Positions 35,000 through 45,385 of a stretch of DNA of 64,000 nucleotides are shown here, piece after piece. Made by a program: the position numbers and the translations under genes. The notes below the pieces were generated by a model. The model had not been told where the DNA came from, did not search any database, and worked only from the letters and a program-made list of their open reading frames with translations. Within the stretch, counting starts at the first letter, position 1. Each line of letters opens with the position of its first letter. The DNA is from Benincasa hispida (Eukaryota > Streptophyta > Magnoliopsida > Cucurbitales > Cucurbitaceae), in assembly GCF_009727055.1 (NCBI RefSeq), contig NC_052354.1, forward strand, positions 37,500,543-37,564,542. The letters are read 5' to 3'.

Positions 35000-35770
35000 C
35001 TAAAATCCTTGACTTGTATGAGGTCTTACTCCTTGACCAACATAAGGAGAGTAGTGCATGGATGCATTATTCACCTGATAAGGATAATATTCGTATGGGG
35101 ATGGATAATAATTTGGAGAGTATTGTGACATTTGCTGATAAGGTTTGTGCATGGACCTTTCAATCTTCCCCATCGTGTGTATTTCTCCTTCTTTCTTTTT
35201 CGATGAAGATCTCTTCTTCTGCGCTGATGTATATGAGACTGGGCTTATTCTACCATGTTTAATTCCATATTCAATTCTTTCTCCAATTGCCATTATATCA
35301 GAGAAATTGATAGAAGTACTTCCAATCATGTGGTCGTAGAATGGCGACTTTAGAGTATTGATAAACATTGCAGAAAACTCTTTATCTGTTAATGGTGGTT
35401 GTACCTGTGCAGCTGTATCTCTCCACCTTTGAGCATACTCTTTAAAACCCTCTGTACTCTTCTTTTCCATTCTTTGCAAGTCTAGTCTATCCGGTGCCAT
35501 ATCAATATTATGGTTGTATTGTTTTAGAAAAGAATCAGCTAAGTTTCTCCATGATGAGATGTGCGTACCCTCGAGTTGCATGTACCAATGAGCTGCTAGT
35601 CCAGCTAAACTATCCTGGAAGTAGTGTATGAGAAGTTTGTCATTTTGAGCATATGCTGACATCTTCCTGTAATACATGATGAGATGACTTTTTAGACAAT
35701 CCATCATATTTTTCGAATTTTGGAACTTTGAACTTGGGTGGGAGCATAACATCGGGTACCAGACATAGCC
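35000..35770 (-). CDS. OG1 gag capsid domain (Ogre/Tat type), longest open frame here
   Basis: A 250-residue open minus-strand frame carries the retrotransposon gag domain: HYFQDSLAGLAAHWYMQLE, THISSWRNLADSFLKQY, NIDMAPDRLDLQRMEKKS, FKEYAQRWRDTAAQVQPPL, INTLKSPFYDHMIGS and IMAIGERIEYGIKHGRIS. A tyrosine- and proline-rich tail (YYPSPYEYYPYQ) follows. These match the Gag of Ogre/Tat gypsy elements. The start used is the first ATG of the frame. The natural Gag begins much further upstream (toward 37900), so this is an open fragment, not a complete gene. Confidence 0.85.
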   Translation of the reverse strand, partial: GYVWYPMLCSHPSSKFQNSKNMMDCLKSHLIMYYRKMSAYAQNDKLLIHYFQDSLAGLAAHWYMQLEGTHISSWRNLADSFLKQYNHNIDMAPDRLDLQRMEKKSTEGFKEYAQRWRDTAAQVQPPLTDKEFSAMFINTLKSPFYDHMIGSTSINFSDIMAIGERIEYGIKHGRISPVSYTSAQKKRSSSKKKEGEIHTMGKIERSMHKPYQQMSQYSPNYYPSPYEYYPYQVNNASMHYSPYVGQGVRPHTSQGF

Positions 35771-36250
35771 TCATGGCATCAACATGGCCAAAAACATTTG
35801 TCTCTTCTATTGCCCTTAGCCTTTCTTCAAAGACCTCAAATGCTTCATTACTTGGATCTTTCTGCTCTTCATTCGTCAGATTTTTTCAGACTTCAGGGTC
35901 ATACAAGTTAGGCATAATGAAAGGTACATTGGACGTCTCTTGCTTCTGAGCTGAAATACCAGGCTGATTCCTTCCCGAGACTTTCGCATTAGGATACGTG
36001 TAATGTCCTGTTGGTATATCATACATGGGATTGTATGATGTATAATGTGGTACTGATCCTTTTGCTGACAAAGGTGGCCCAAAACTTGGTGGGAATGGCA
36101 AGTCGTTAGCTGGATTTTCAGTAGGGTCATGTCTGCTATCATTTTCCCCTTTTCTAGAGCAGCCAAGATGGCCTCCACTTTTTCTCTTGCTCTGCTTTTT
36201 CTTCTATAGCTTTAACCTTGCTTCTTGTGAAATGTATTTTATGAATTCTC
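35771..36250 (-). pseudogene. OG1 gag proline-rich region
   Basis: Minus-strand frames give PFPPSFGPPLSAKGSVPHY, YTSYNPMYDIPTGHYTYPN, VPFIMPNLYDPEV and, toward the right, MEAILAALEKGKMIADM. This order (alpha-helical EAILAALEKG, P/Y-rich, then capsid) is usual for Ogre/Tat Gag. Frameshifts link the pieces. Confidence 0.65.
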
Positions 36251-37059
36251 AGTGATCGAGCTACTTTGGTTTTCTGTTTTGATTTTAAAAGAGTGACCTC
36301 AGAGTAATGAAAAAAAAATGTATAATGAATGAACGAACTTTATTGAGTAATGAACAAATTTACGAAAAAAGAAAATAATAATTAAAAAAAAAAAAGAAAC
36401 AATCAATGAAAATGTCCAAAATATCCTAGGTCCCTAGTATGAGTCATCGGTGAAGTGCTTTCTCGGAGATCTTTAGCCCACGCTGCATACCCTTGAGCTC
36501 TTCTGGCCATTACTCTGATAATACCCAATGTTAGATTAACTTTGCCTAGGACTATTTGCATGTCATCTCTCAAGAGATCATAATTTCCTTTTAACGCAAA
36601 ACACTCTTTCTCCAAATGATCATATTTTTGTGACAATTGCTCGTTCACTCTTTGATAACCTTGGAGCTAACGTTCAATTGACTTTGCAAAACCTTTTAAA
36701 ATCTCATGGTCTTCAAATTGATCTTTTACTCTCAATTGAAGACTATCATTTGTTTGGCGTAGTGTTGCATTTGCTTCATTAAATTCAACATGTTGAGATT
36801 TTTGTTTGCTGATAATCTCATTCAGTTCACTTGGCAAGTTCAAAAACCTATTTTATCTCATCTTCTGGTTGATACCTTCTCTTTTGTAGCATTGAGTTCT
36901 GAACCCTGAGAGTATGTTTTTCTTTATGCAGTATTCTATTTTCCGCTCTAATGAGTCGTAATCCCTTTCCTGTCTCGTTCTCTTTTTTGTTTTCTTTTCT
37001 GCTCCTAAGGATTTATTGTTGGTCTGGGTTGTATCATCCGCCATGCGAATGAACTCTTG
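36251..37059 (-). pseudogene. OG1 gag coiled-coil region
   Basis: Minus-strand blocks rich in E, K, L and Q. They include QLSQKYDHLEKECFALKGNY, RRAQGYAAWAKDLRES with SPMTHTRD, and MADDTTQTNNKSLGAEKKTK. The AEGYARWAKDLR-like motif lies before the helical region in related plant gypsy Gag proteins. Several stops. Confidence 0.6.
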
Positions 37060-37900
37060 TCATAGCTTCCCAAGAATTTGATTTCTTATTGTACGTTCTA
37101 TTACCCATCGATCACGCCTATTCATGGCCTTATGCTTAGGAGATTTCTTTTTAACATCATCTGGAACAATCTTTATATTATTTTTTCTGTTTGAGTGCCA
37201 TTGTAAATACTTTTTGGTAGATCCTTCACCATGGTCATTACTGTCAATCTGTTTAACCATCTTCCAAGAAGCCATCACGTGATGCTTCTTTTCATTATAG
37301 TCTTCGTCAGCATATGCGAACTCTAAACTACTCAGACCGTGAGTTGGAGGTGTAAACTGTTTAAACAACATCTGCCTTAGAACCAACAATGGTGCGTAAT
37401 GGATGCAACCCCATGGGCCTAGCAAGGGAGCTGTGTGAAAGCTACCACATCTCTACGTTACGGCCATCAAAGGCATCCAACGTGCCTTCTAAATTACGTT
37501 CTATTGCTTTACTCAAGCAAAGAAAGACTTCCATGCCTCCTCCCCTGGAAAATTTGAATTTTGTTGGGTAGTGCTGAACTCAGAAATTACATTCCTGGTT
37601 GTATTCCAAGTGCTTTTGAAATTAACTTTTGGATATTTGAACTCTTCCAGGAACTTGAAGTGGCTACGCATCCAAATATAAAGTAATGGGATGCAACATC
37701 TCAATTTAAGTTTCCTAATTCATTAGGAATAATATGAATCTGACAAGAATTTGGTAACCAAGTGGACAGCTGACTATCCCCATGTTGCTGTTGCATTTGT
37801 TCGGCCCATTGGGATACTGTTCCTGGTTCTTCATGTTGAGTTAGGGGTGTCTATATGGATGCACCAGCAATATTGGTATTCATCCTATTTCCTTTTTGAA
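37060..37900 (-). pseudogene. OG1 N-terminal domain resembling a plant mobile-domain (DUF7745-like)
   Basis: Minus strand. Blocks read YIWMRSHFKFLEEFKYP, SKAIERNLEGTLDAFDGRNV and a LLGPWGCIHYAPLLVLRQ stretch followed by FKQFTPPTHGLSSLEFAYAD. This pattern is what I remember of the DUF7745 or plant mobile-domain-like N-terminus found on some Tat/Ogre Gag proteins. It is broken by frameshifts near 37425 and 37510. The label is by memory, and a profile search would settle it. Confidence 0.6.
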
Positions 37901-38456
37901 AGAAATAAAAATAAATAAATAAATATGGAAAACAAAGAAAAGTAAGGGAGGGGGAAAAAAAAGAAACATTTTTTCAAAAAGAAAAAAAAAAAACTCTAAG
38001 AAACAAAGTGAACTCGTAGAATCACAATCTTCCTTTTTCATTTGGAAAACTCTTTTCTGAATAATTCCTCATTTGAACCTTAAATAAAGCTAATGAATGA
38101 TGCATCGAAGGTATAGTTCTAATCCTAAGGATAAAAGGTCGACAAATTAAATCAAATGTTAAGAATTAACAAATGAACTAACTTGAGCGAGAATCTTTCT
38201 TGTGCCTGCCCAGGGGCAATTAAATTCCTCGAAGGTCGACATTACTCGATTCTCAATTCTATTCTTAAAAGGTAATGCTCGGGATATAGAGATGTGATAG
38301 TGTGTAAGATATGAATCAACATACATTGAGCAAAATTAAATTAAAAACAAAAAATATAAAGAAAACAAACAAAAGACCAAAAACTAAATGAAAAAACTAA
38401 ACAAAAAAAAAAAAAAAAGAATAGAATAATAGAAAAACAAAATTTCTGGCTCTAAA
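37901..38456 (-). other. OG1 5' leader
   Basis: AT-rich, purine runs, no coding blocks. It lies between gag and the primer site. Confidence 0.5.
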
Positions 38457-38475
38457 GTCCCCAATGGAGTCGCCA
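38457..38475 (-). other. OG1 primer-binding site (tRNA-Arg-like)
   Basis: Minus strand reads TGGCGACTCCATTGGGGAC, three bases from the LTR end at 38479. Ogre/Tat elements use a TGGCGAC-type site attributed to tRNA-Arg. The match is by memory. Confidence 0.65.
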
Positions 38476-39139
38476 AGCTGTCGCAATGTCATCACGACAC
38501 AGAGCGGTCGATGTCCTTCCCTAAGGGTCTCTTTCGCCACCAACATCTTTGGGGTGTGATTGGTAACCCTTTTAACAAAAATGGTATGTAAAACCAAATT
38601 TAAGGTTCGGGAGTCGGTTGAGTGTAGGAAAGGTGTTAGCACCCCTATAGCACCCGTGTTGAAAACGATTACGCACATTTTATTTTAAAATTATCTAATT
38701 ATTCTTTGGTTTTAAAGAAAATATTTTCGAATTTTGCTTTCGATTGTCCCAATGCTATTAATCCCACTTTGTAACAAAATATGAACTAATAATTATGAGT
38801 GGCTCGAGGCTATTTAGAAGATCTTGAAACTTACCTTGAATTTCAAAATAATTTCCTCACTCAAGAAGATTAGAAAATCAACATTTCCCAATATTCCATC
38901 ATCAAATTATTAAGGGAAATTTCATGTATTTCTAGGATGATTATCCCAAAAAAAGAGCACTACTAAATTCCCTAAAATAAATGTTCATTTGAAACAAATC
39001 AGTTATGGAAATTTTCATGTGTTTCTGAAATTTCAATGAAGTTCAAAAAGAGAACATTATTTTTGCTCCAAATTTAGAAATTCATTTAAAAGCAAACTTT
39101 TATTTTAAAAACATAAAGATGTAGACTTGTGAAAATGAA

Positions 39140-39645
39140 GGGTTCTCATTTCAAAAATTCAACTTTAGAAAGGTGACAACTTATTTTATTTCAAATTTCA
39201 TTGGCAAAGTTCAAATTTGAAAAATTGGAGGGTTCTTGTTTCAGAAATCCAATTTTGCAAAGTGACAACTTATTTTATTTCAAAATTCATTGTCAATAGA
39301 ATAATTTTGAAAAATGAAAACCTGTTTTATTTCAAACTTCATTATCGAAATGCAATTTTGAGAAATTGGAGGGTCTTATTTTAGCAATCCAATTTTAAAA
39401 GGTGACAACTTATTTTATTTCAAATTTTATTGTCAATGTGCAATATTGAAAAACTGGAGGGTTCTTATTTCATAAATCCAATTTTGAAAGGTGATAACTT
39501 ATTTTATTTCAAATTTCATTTTCAATAGAATAATTTTGAAAAATGACAATTTGTTTTATTTCAAATTTCATTGTTGAAATTCAATTTTGAAAAAATTGGA
39601 GGGTTCTTATTTCAGAAATCCAATTTTAAAAGGTGGCAACTTAGA
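39140..39645. repeat. Higher-order tandem repeat, alternating 88 and 141 bp
   Basis: The marker GGAGGGTTCTT (or GGAGGGTCTT) starts near 39227, 39368, 39456 and 39597. Spacings are 141, 88 and 141, so the pair repeats every 229 bases. The longer spacing is the 88-bp unit plus a 53-bp block around AATAATTTTGAAAAATGA. Confidence 0.85.
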
Positions 39646-40150
39646 CATTCAATAACATAAAATAAAATTTGGCTAATTCAACCTTATGGCCAATTCTCAA
39701 ATAGAGATGTTCCATATAGTCAACTTTCGTACCTTAGCCTAGACAGAATTGTCCAGTAAGGTTTTCTTATAGCCAAATTTTATTTCAAAATCATCAATGA
39801 ATTCCTAATATAGAGATTTTACTTAGAGAGGTGAATTAAACTCATTTTGAAAATTAATTTAGAGACAAAATAAAGTTAATTGGATTGAAACCTTACTTAG
39901 AAAACTCTAAACTCAAACCATGTAATGAGAGAAGAAAATGAATCAAATTAAAGCAAATGCAAAGATTAATGCAATTGGAACACCAAAATTGACATCAAGA
40001 ACTAATTCAATTAGAAAGAAAATTGGAATTGATTTAACAACCCAAATTGATATGCACTTTATAATTGCAACTCCAAATCAACAAAATAATAACCGACCAT
40101 CTCAAGTGAGGCTAGAGACTAAATTGGTAATTGTAAACAAAATATTATAT

Positions 40151-41144
40151 NNNNNNNNNNNNNNNNNNNNNNNNNNNNNNNNNNNNNNNNNNNNNNNNNN
40201 NNNNNNNNNNNNNNNNNNNNNNNNNNNNNNNNNNNNNNNNNNNNNNNNNNNNNNNNNNNNNNNNNNNNNNNNNNNNNNNNNNNNNNNNNNNNNNNNNNNN
40301 NNNNNNNNNNNNNNNNNNNNNNNNNNNNNNNNNNNNNNNNNNNNNNNNNNNNNNNNNNNNNNNNNNNNNNNNNNNNNNNNNNNNNNNNNNNNNNNNNNNN
40401 NNNNNNNNNNNNNNNNNNNNNNNNNNNNNNNNNNNNNNNNNNNNNNNNNNNNNNNNNNNNNNNNNNNNNNNNNNNNNNNNNNNNNNNNNNNNNNNNNNNN
40501 NNNNNNNNNNNNNNNNNNNNNNNNNNNNNNNNNNNNNNNNNNNNNNNNNNNNNNNNNNNNNNNNNNNNNNNNNNNNNNNNNNNNNNNNNNNNNNNNNNNN
40601 NNNNNNNNNNNNNNNNNNNNNNNNNNNNNNNNNNNNNNNNNNNNNNNNNNNNNNNNNNNNNNNNNNNNNNNNNNNNNNNNNNNNNNNNNNNNNNNNNNNN
40701 NNNNNNNNNNNNNNNNNNNNNNNNNNNNNNNNNNNNNNNNNNNNNNNNNNNNNNNNNNNNNNNNNNNNNNNNNNNNNNNNNNNNNNNNNNNNNNNNNNNN
40801 NNNNNNNNNNNNNNNNNNNNNNNNNNNNNNNNNNNNNNNNNNNNNNNNNNNNNNNNNNNNNNNNNNNNNNNNNNNNNNNNNNNNNNNNNNNNNNNNNNNN
40901 NNNNNNNNNNNNNNNNNNNNNNNNNNNNNNNNNNNNNNNNNNNNNNNNNNNNNNNNNNNNNNNNNNNNNNNNNNNNNNNNNNNNNNNNNNNNNNNNNNNN
41001 NNNNNNNNNNNNNNNNNNNNNNNNNNNNNNNNNNNNNNNNNNNNNNNNNNNNNNNNNNNNNNNNNNNNNNNNNNNNNNNNNNNNNNNNNNNNNNNNNNNN
41101 NNNNNNNNNNNNNNNNNNNNNNNNNNNNNNNNNNNNNNNNNNNN
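40151..41144. other. Assembly gap (994 N)
   Basis: Unknown bases inside the OG1 LTR, hiding the left end of the nested G LTR. Reading frames spanning the gap are meaningless. Confidence 1.
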
Positions 41145-41325
41145 GAGATTGGAGAGAGCAAGACCAGCGAGAAAGCTGGAGAGAGCGAGAGTGGAGAGAA
41201 AAGTTGGAGAGAAAGCTGGAGAGAGCAAGACCAGCGAGATTTCTGGAGAGAGCGAGATTTTGAGTGAGAAAGGGGGAGAAAGCGAGACCAGCGAGAAAGT
41301 GGGAGAGAGCGACACTGCTGAGAGC
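41145..41325. repeat. GAGAGCGAGA-type minisatellite
   Basis: Units such as GGAGAGAGCGAGA and CAGCGAGAAAGTGGGAG, the inverted counterpart of 6868-7145. The gap begins at its left edge, as expected for a repeat that breaks assembly. Confidence 0.85.
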
Positions 41326-41677
41326 GCTTATGCGTTAGCCTTGCTTTGTCCGATTTGAACGTCACGCCCACACCTCGCCTATGCATTGAACGGCCGAACA
41401 AGCTTCTGGGCGATGTTTTGGATGTGTTGGGATGGATTATGCATTTAAAAACCCTAATTTGAATACAAACAAAGCTTGAAGACGTAAGGGCAAACGTCAA
41501 TTAAAATCTAGGTATCCGATTAAGAGAAATTCTTAAACCCTAAGAAATTGTGTTTGATGCGTTTGGGAAGAACACATTAAACCAAGGTGAAGTCAGCTTA
41601 CGTTGAAAAGGGGAGGATTAAACATTTGGCCATGCAGCCAAGTAGGTGCTATCAATCCCACAAGCAATTTGAACGCC

Positions 41678-41685
41678 TATAAATA
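41678..41685 (+). promoter_or_regulatory. Putative TATA box, G LTR copy 2
   Basis: TATAAATA followed by GGG, at the same place as in copy 1 (6501-6508, minus strand). Confidence 0.55.
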
Positions 41686-43345
41686 GGGAATTGGGATTTC
41701 ATTTTCAAATCACACAAAAACCATAAATTTCGTAGAGAAAGTGGAGGGCAGTAAGGGTTCAGAAGAATGTGTCAACTTTGGACGAGGAGATCTTTCAATC
41801 TACTCGTGTTTGGAGTGATTCCAAAGCTATCTGAAAGCTCTGGAAGTCTAGTTTTCAGAGTAGGGCTGCCGAAGGAAAAAGCTTAAAGAAACTGGGCTGG
41901 AGGTTGAGAAGAGGGCAGAAGGGTTAGACTGTCGAATCAGTCTGGGCCAGTCTTGAAGATTTTGATATTCCGGCCAAAGAACGAGGAGTTCTGAGCTGAA
42001 AGTTTAGGGTAAGATTTCTAAGATATTTTAGAATAAGTTTGTAGAAGGAAGTATTTCCAAATAAGGTTTGGAACTATGAATAATCTAAGTTGTAAGTTGA
42101 ATCTGGATTCTAGGGGTGAAAAAGGAACCCGAGGAGCTACTAGAGTGAAAAGTTTCTAAGAGTTCGAGGTGAGTGGCTAAAATGTTTTTGAACTAAAACG
42201 TTTTTTAAACTGTTTTGATTACAAAAGTTTTACAGAAAGCATGTTTGCGAAAATAATTCTCATGCCTACTAGTTTTATAAAGTGGTTTCCAAGCAAGTTT
42301 GAATTGTGATTTGAACGCATGCATATTGTTGAAAAACTATTTACATATGTATATGTATTGATTTTATCCAGCATGCGTTACCATCTTTAAAACCATGTTG
42401 TATATGTGTTAATTACTGTACATGCTTTAAGGAAAAGTGTTTTGAAATAGTTGTTTGGTAAAATGCGACTGTTGAAGTACAAGGAGAAAGCATCACCCAA
42501 CTAGATGAGACTGAAGTACAAGGAGAAGTATCTATTAGTACTGAGTACGTTGAGAAGGTACCAAGCCAACGGGATATTGAAGTTATGGTTGGAGAAGGTT
42601 ATGCCTAATAGGCTCGATACTGAAGTTACAAGGAGAAGGTATCTGAGCAATTAGTACCTAATGTACCACAGGTGAATAAAGTCAGAGATTGAGCAAAAGG
42701 TTCTCTCTGGACTGAGGAGTGCGTGTTGGGATTATGTTACAGTTATTACAGTACTTTATTTGAGAAAATGATTTTACTGTTTATGGTTTTAAACAGTTTT
42801 ATATACATTACGTTGGAAATTTTATGACGGCATTAAATTATATTCCAGATAAAACTATCTTCTTTGAAATTATGCATGAGGAATCTTATTTAATGTTTTC
42901 TCGATCACTCCACTGCGGCGCGTAAGCTCACCCCGTTTTCAAATTTTTTTGTTCCCCCCCCCGCCCCCCCATCTATAGGTAGCGGCTCAAATCCTCTTAA
43001 CATAAGCTCAAGATATCTGCTCTGCCACTAGAGGACCAAAAGACTTATAATCGTTTGCTAGGTGGTTACCGTTAATATTGTACACATGTTGCTATTGTTC
43101 ATTTAGGGACTAGGGTTTGTGGGTTTTAGGACTTGTAAATCTAATGTTGTAAATACTCTAAACATATTAAGTTTCTAAGTTAATAAATTGTGGGCCTACA
43201 GCCATCCCGTTGCATATAATTTGTATTTGGTATCAGAGTTATTCTGCAAGAGTTTTTAGGCAGTAAGTGTCAGCCTAAGGGTTGATAACTGCTGCAGTCA
43301 CTCCCTTCTCTAGGCTAAGAGGGTGGTCTGGGGCGGGGTGTGACA

Positions 43346-43804
43346 AAAATTTTCTTAAAACTCAAGAATTCCCATCCTCCCCACTTCTATTCTATTTGCA
43401 CCTCTATATATACTAAAGAGGGTGGCTAAAAAGGAATGAAGGTTGAGAGAAAAAAAAAAAAAAAGAAGGAAGAAGTGGGTGAGTTAGTGGGGGAGAAAGA
43501 ATAGGGAACGAAGAGAAGTTTAGGGAAGAAGTTGGAGAAGGAGAAGAATGAGGACATGGGAAAGAAGGAATAATAAGAAGAAGACAATAGAGAGAAAATA
43601 AATAATGAAATGAAATGAAAATGAAGAGAAGAATGAAAAAGAAAAAATAAAAAAATAAAATACAAGAAAAATAAAATAAAAAATTAAACTAAAATTTTTT
43701 TAAAAAAAAACATGAAAACTTTTTAATGATAATAACAAAAATAATACAAATACAAATACAAACAATAAAAATGAAAATGCCCCAGACTAAATATGGTGTC
43801 TACA
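43346..43804 (-). promoter_or_regulatory. Start of the OG1 5' LTR with possible TATA box
   Basis: The LTR segment right of the G insertion. A TATATATAGAGG word on the minus strand near 43403-43414 could be the OG1 promoter TATA box. 43440-43730 is a long GA-rich and A-rich tract. Confidence 0.45.
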
Positions 43805-44405
43805 AATTTGAAAATCTTAAAATGCATGATGATGTATCAATTGTCGAATTTAATGTTCAGTTACTAGACATTGCCAATAAATCATTTGCCTTTGGAGGGA
43901 AAATCTTTGAAGAAAAGCTGGTCAGGAAAGTGCTTAGGTCATTACCTAAGAAATTTGATATGAAAGTAACAGCCATTGAGAAAGCTCATGACATCTCTAA
44001 GATGAAATTTATTGAATTATTTGGGTCTTCATCAACCTTTGAAACGTCCTTGGAAGGAAAATTAAAAAAATAAATAAAGAAGTTGCTTTGCAATCGTCAG
44101 TTGAAGAGGAGCTTGATGTTTTGAATAAGTAGACTGATAAGCCTCTTGTTGATTCTATACCATTCTTGTCCAAATAATTCAATCGTGTTCTCAAACGATT
44201 TGCGAAGAAGCCAGGAAATCCAAGCTCTTGGAGTACTAGATTAGGAGGAAGTCTTCGTCCTAAATCATCTAAAGCCAAAATGTTTGAAGAGAACCTGACC
44301 CAGCTCTGCCAGCTACCAAAACAAGGAAAAGTCTTTCAAGTGCAAAGAGTGTGAAGGCTACGGTCACTTTCAAGCTGAATGTCCAAGTTTTTTAAAAAGG
44401 TAGAA
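43805..44405 (+). pseudogene. SR1 gag, C-terminal part with zinc knuckle
   Basis: Continues the Gag interrupted at 33993: KFENLKMHDD, LDIANKSFAFGGKIFEEKL, VRKVLRSLPKKFDMKV and AIEKAHDISKMKFIELFGS. After a stop at about 44070 and a frameshift comes a CCHC knuckle, CKECEGYGHFQAEC, near 44335-44385. These are the conserved blocks of SIRE/Maximus copia Gag. Confidence 0.85.
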
Positions 44406-45216
44406 TAGGAGTTATTTCATGACTTGGTTTGATGATAATTTTGATGGTAATAGCGACTTTGAAGCTGATGTCAAGGCACCTGTTAGTAACATCTCATCTG
44501 ACACTTCTTCTTATGAAAATCCTGAGTTTTTTGTGTTCATGGGAAGTGAAAATAGCGAAAATAATCATGTGTCTCTGATCCCTCCTATCAAACACCATTT
44601 AACAAGTTACAAGATGGCTTGAAGGTTCTTGATGTTAAAAAAAAAAAAAAAAACGATTGAATCTCTAATGGCTGACAATCATACACTTATGTCTACAATT
44701 GCAAATTTAAAACGTGAACTAAATCTAATTAAAGAAGTGAAAGACTCCATGTTTAAGTCAGTTAGAATGTTGAACTCAGGCACTAAAAGTCTAGATCAAA
44801 TTTTGCCAAAAGGAAAAGTTACCAGTGACAATGTAGGGATAGGATTCTCGAAAAAGGAATCAGGGATAATCAACCATCCAAACTCAAAGGGAAACAGAAA
44901 ATTGAGTTTGTAAGAGCACAACTTCCTAAATCATATGGCTTACTAGAAGTTTTTTTAGCAGTGTAAACAAAAGACACCTAATCATGAGTTTAAGTAAACA
45001 TGGATATGTCACTACTGTGAAAAAAGTGGTCACAAAAGACATTTATGTTTTCAACTGAATGGAACTCCGTATAGATTCCTAAACTCATCTTATATGCCTC
45101 ATTCTTCTAGAAATAGAATTCCTCATACTTCTCGAATGAAACAAGTATGGAGAACCAAAGATGTGCAAAATAAATGTAATGTCGTATTAACTTCCCTCAG
45201 AACTTTTGCTAAGGAG
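44406..45216 (+). pseudogene. SR1 gag-pol linker, coiled coil and second zinc knuckle
   Basis: Acidic S/D/E-rich segment (44419-44620), a 14-base A run near 44638, then a helical stretch (ESLMADNHTLMSTIANLKRE). SVRMLNSGTKSLDQIL, a marker of SIRE-type polyproteins, follows. Another CCHC motif, CHYCEKSGHKRHLC, lies near 45008-45050. Several stops. Confidence 0.75.
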
Positions 45217-45385
45217 AACTGGTTCTTTGACAGTGGTAGTTCTAGACACATGACCAAAGAAAAGAGCTATATTTCAGATCTAAAACTAGTCAGCTCAAGA
45301 CGAGTTACTTTTGGTGATGAAGTTATTGAAAAAAAATATTCGAAAGGGCAAACTGAACTTTCCTAGTTTCCCTTTTCTCAATGAT
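45217..45385 (+). pseudogene. SR1 aspartic protease
   Basis: Plus strand reads ENWFFDSGSSRHMT with the active-site DSG intact, then SRRVTFGDEVIEKKYSKG. A frameshift occurs at about 45360 before the next block, PFLNDVMLVEELTANLISIS. The family cleaves the copia polyprotein. Confidence 0.85.

Larger units (their letters stand above)
41145..43345 (+). mobile_element. G-family gypsy LTR, copy 2 (left end in gap)
   Basis: Reverse-complement match to 4872-7000. It ends GGGGCGGGGTGTGACA at 43345. From the length of copy 1, its left end should fall near 40613, inside the gap. It carries TATAAATA at 41678-41685, an interrupted C tract near 42953-42970, and TGGTATCAGAG at 43228-43238. Whether it is a solo LTR cannot be said because of the gap, but no internal region follows on the right. 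Confidence 0.82.
38479..43804 (-). mobile_element. OG1 5' LTR with N gap and a nested G-family LTR
   Basis: In plus reading it starts TGTCGCAATGTC and ends GGTGTCTACA at 43804; on the minus strand it starts TGTAGACACCATATTTAG, the usual Ogre/Tat LTR style. The flanks are AATTT at 43805-43809 and AAATT/AATTT around 33989-33994, compatible with a target duplication that is ambiguous by one base. It contains a 229-bp higher-order tandem repeat, a 994-base gap and an inserted G LTR ending at 43345. Without these it would be about 2.6 kb if the gap size is right. Confidence 0.78.

Noticed and set aside
39938..41500. Three ORFs of about 400-450 residues spanning the N gap
   Set aside because: Most codons are N; the frames are open only because of the gap.
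44009..44278. 89-residue minus-strand ORF opposite SR1 gag
   Set aside because: Antisense shadow of the copia Gag region.
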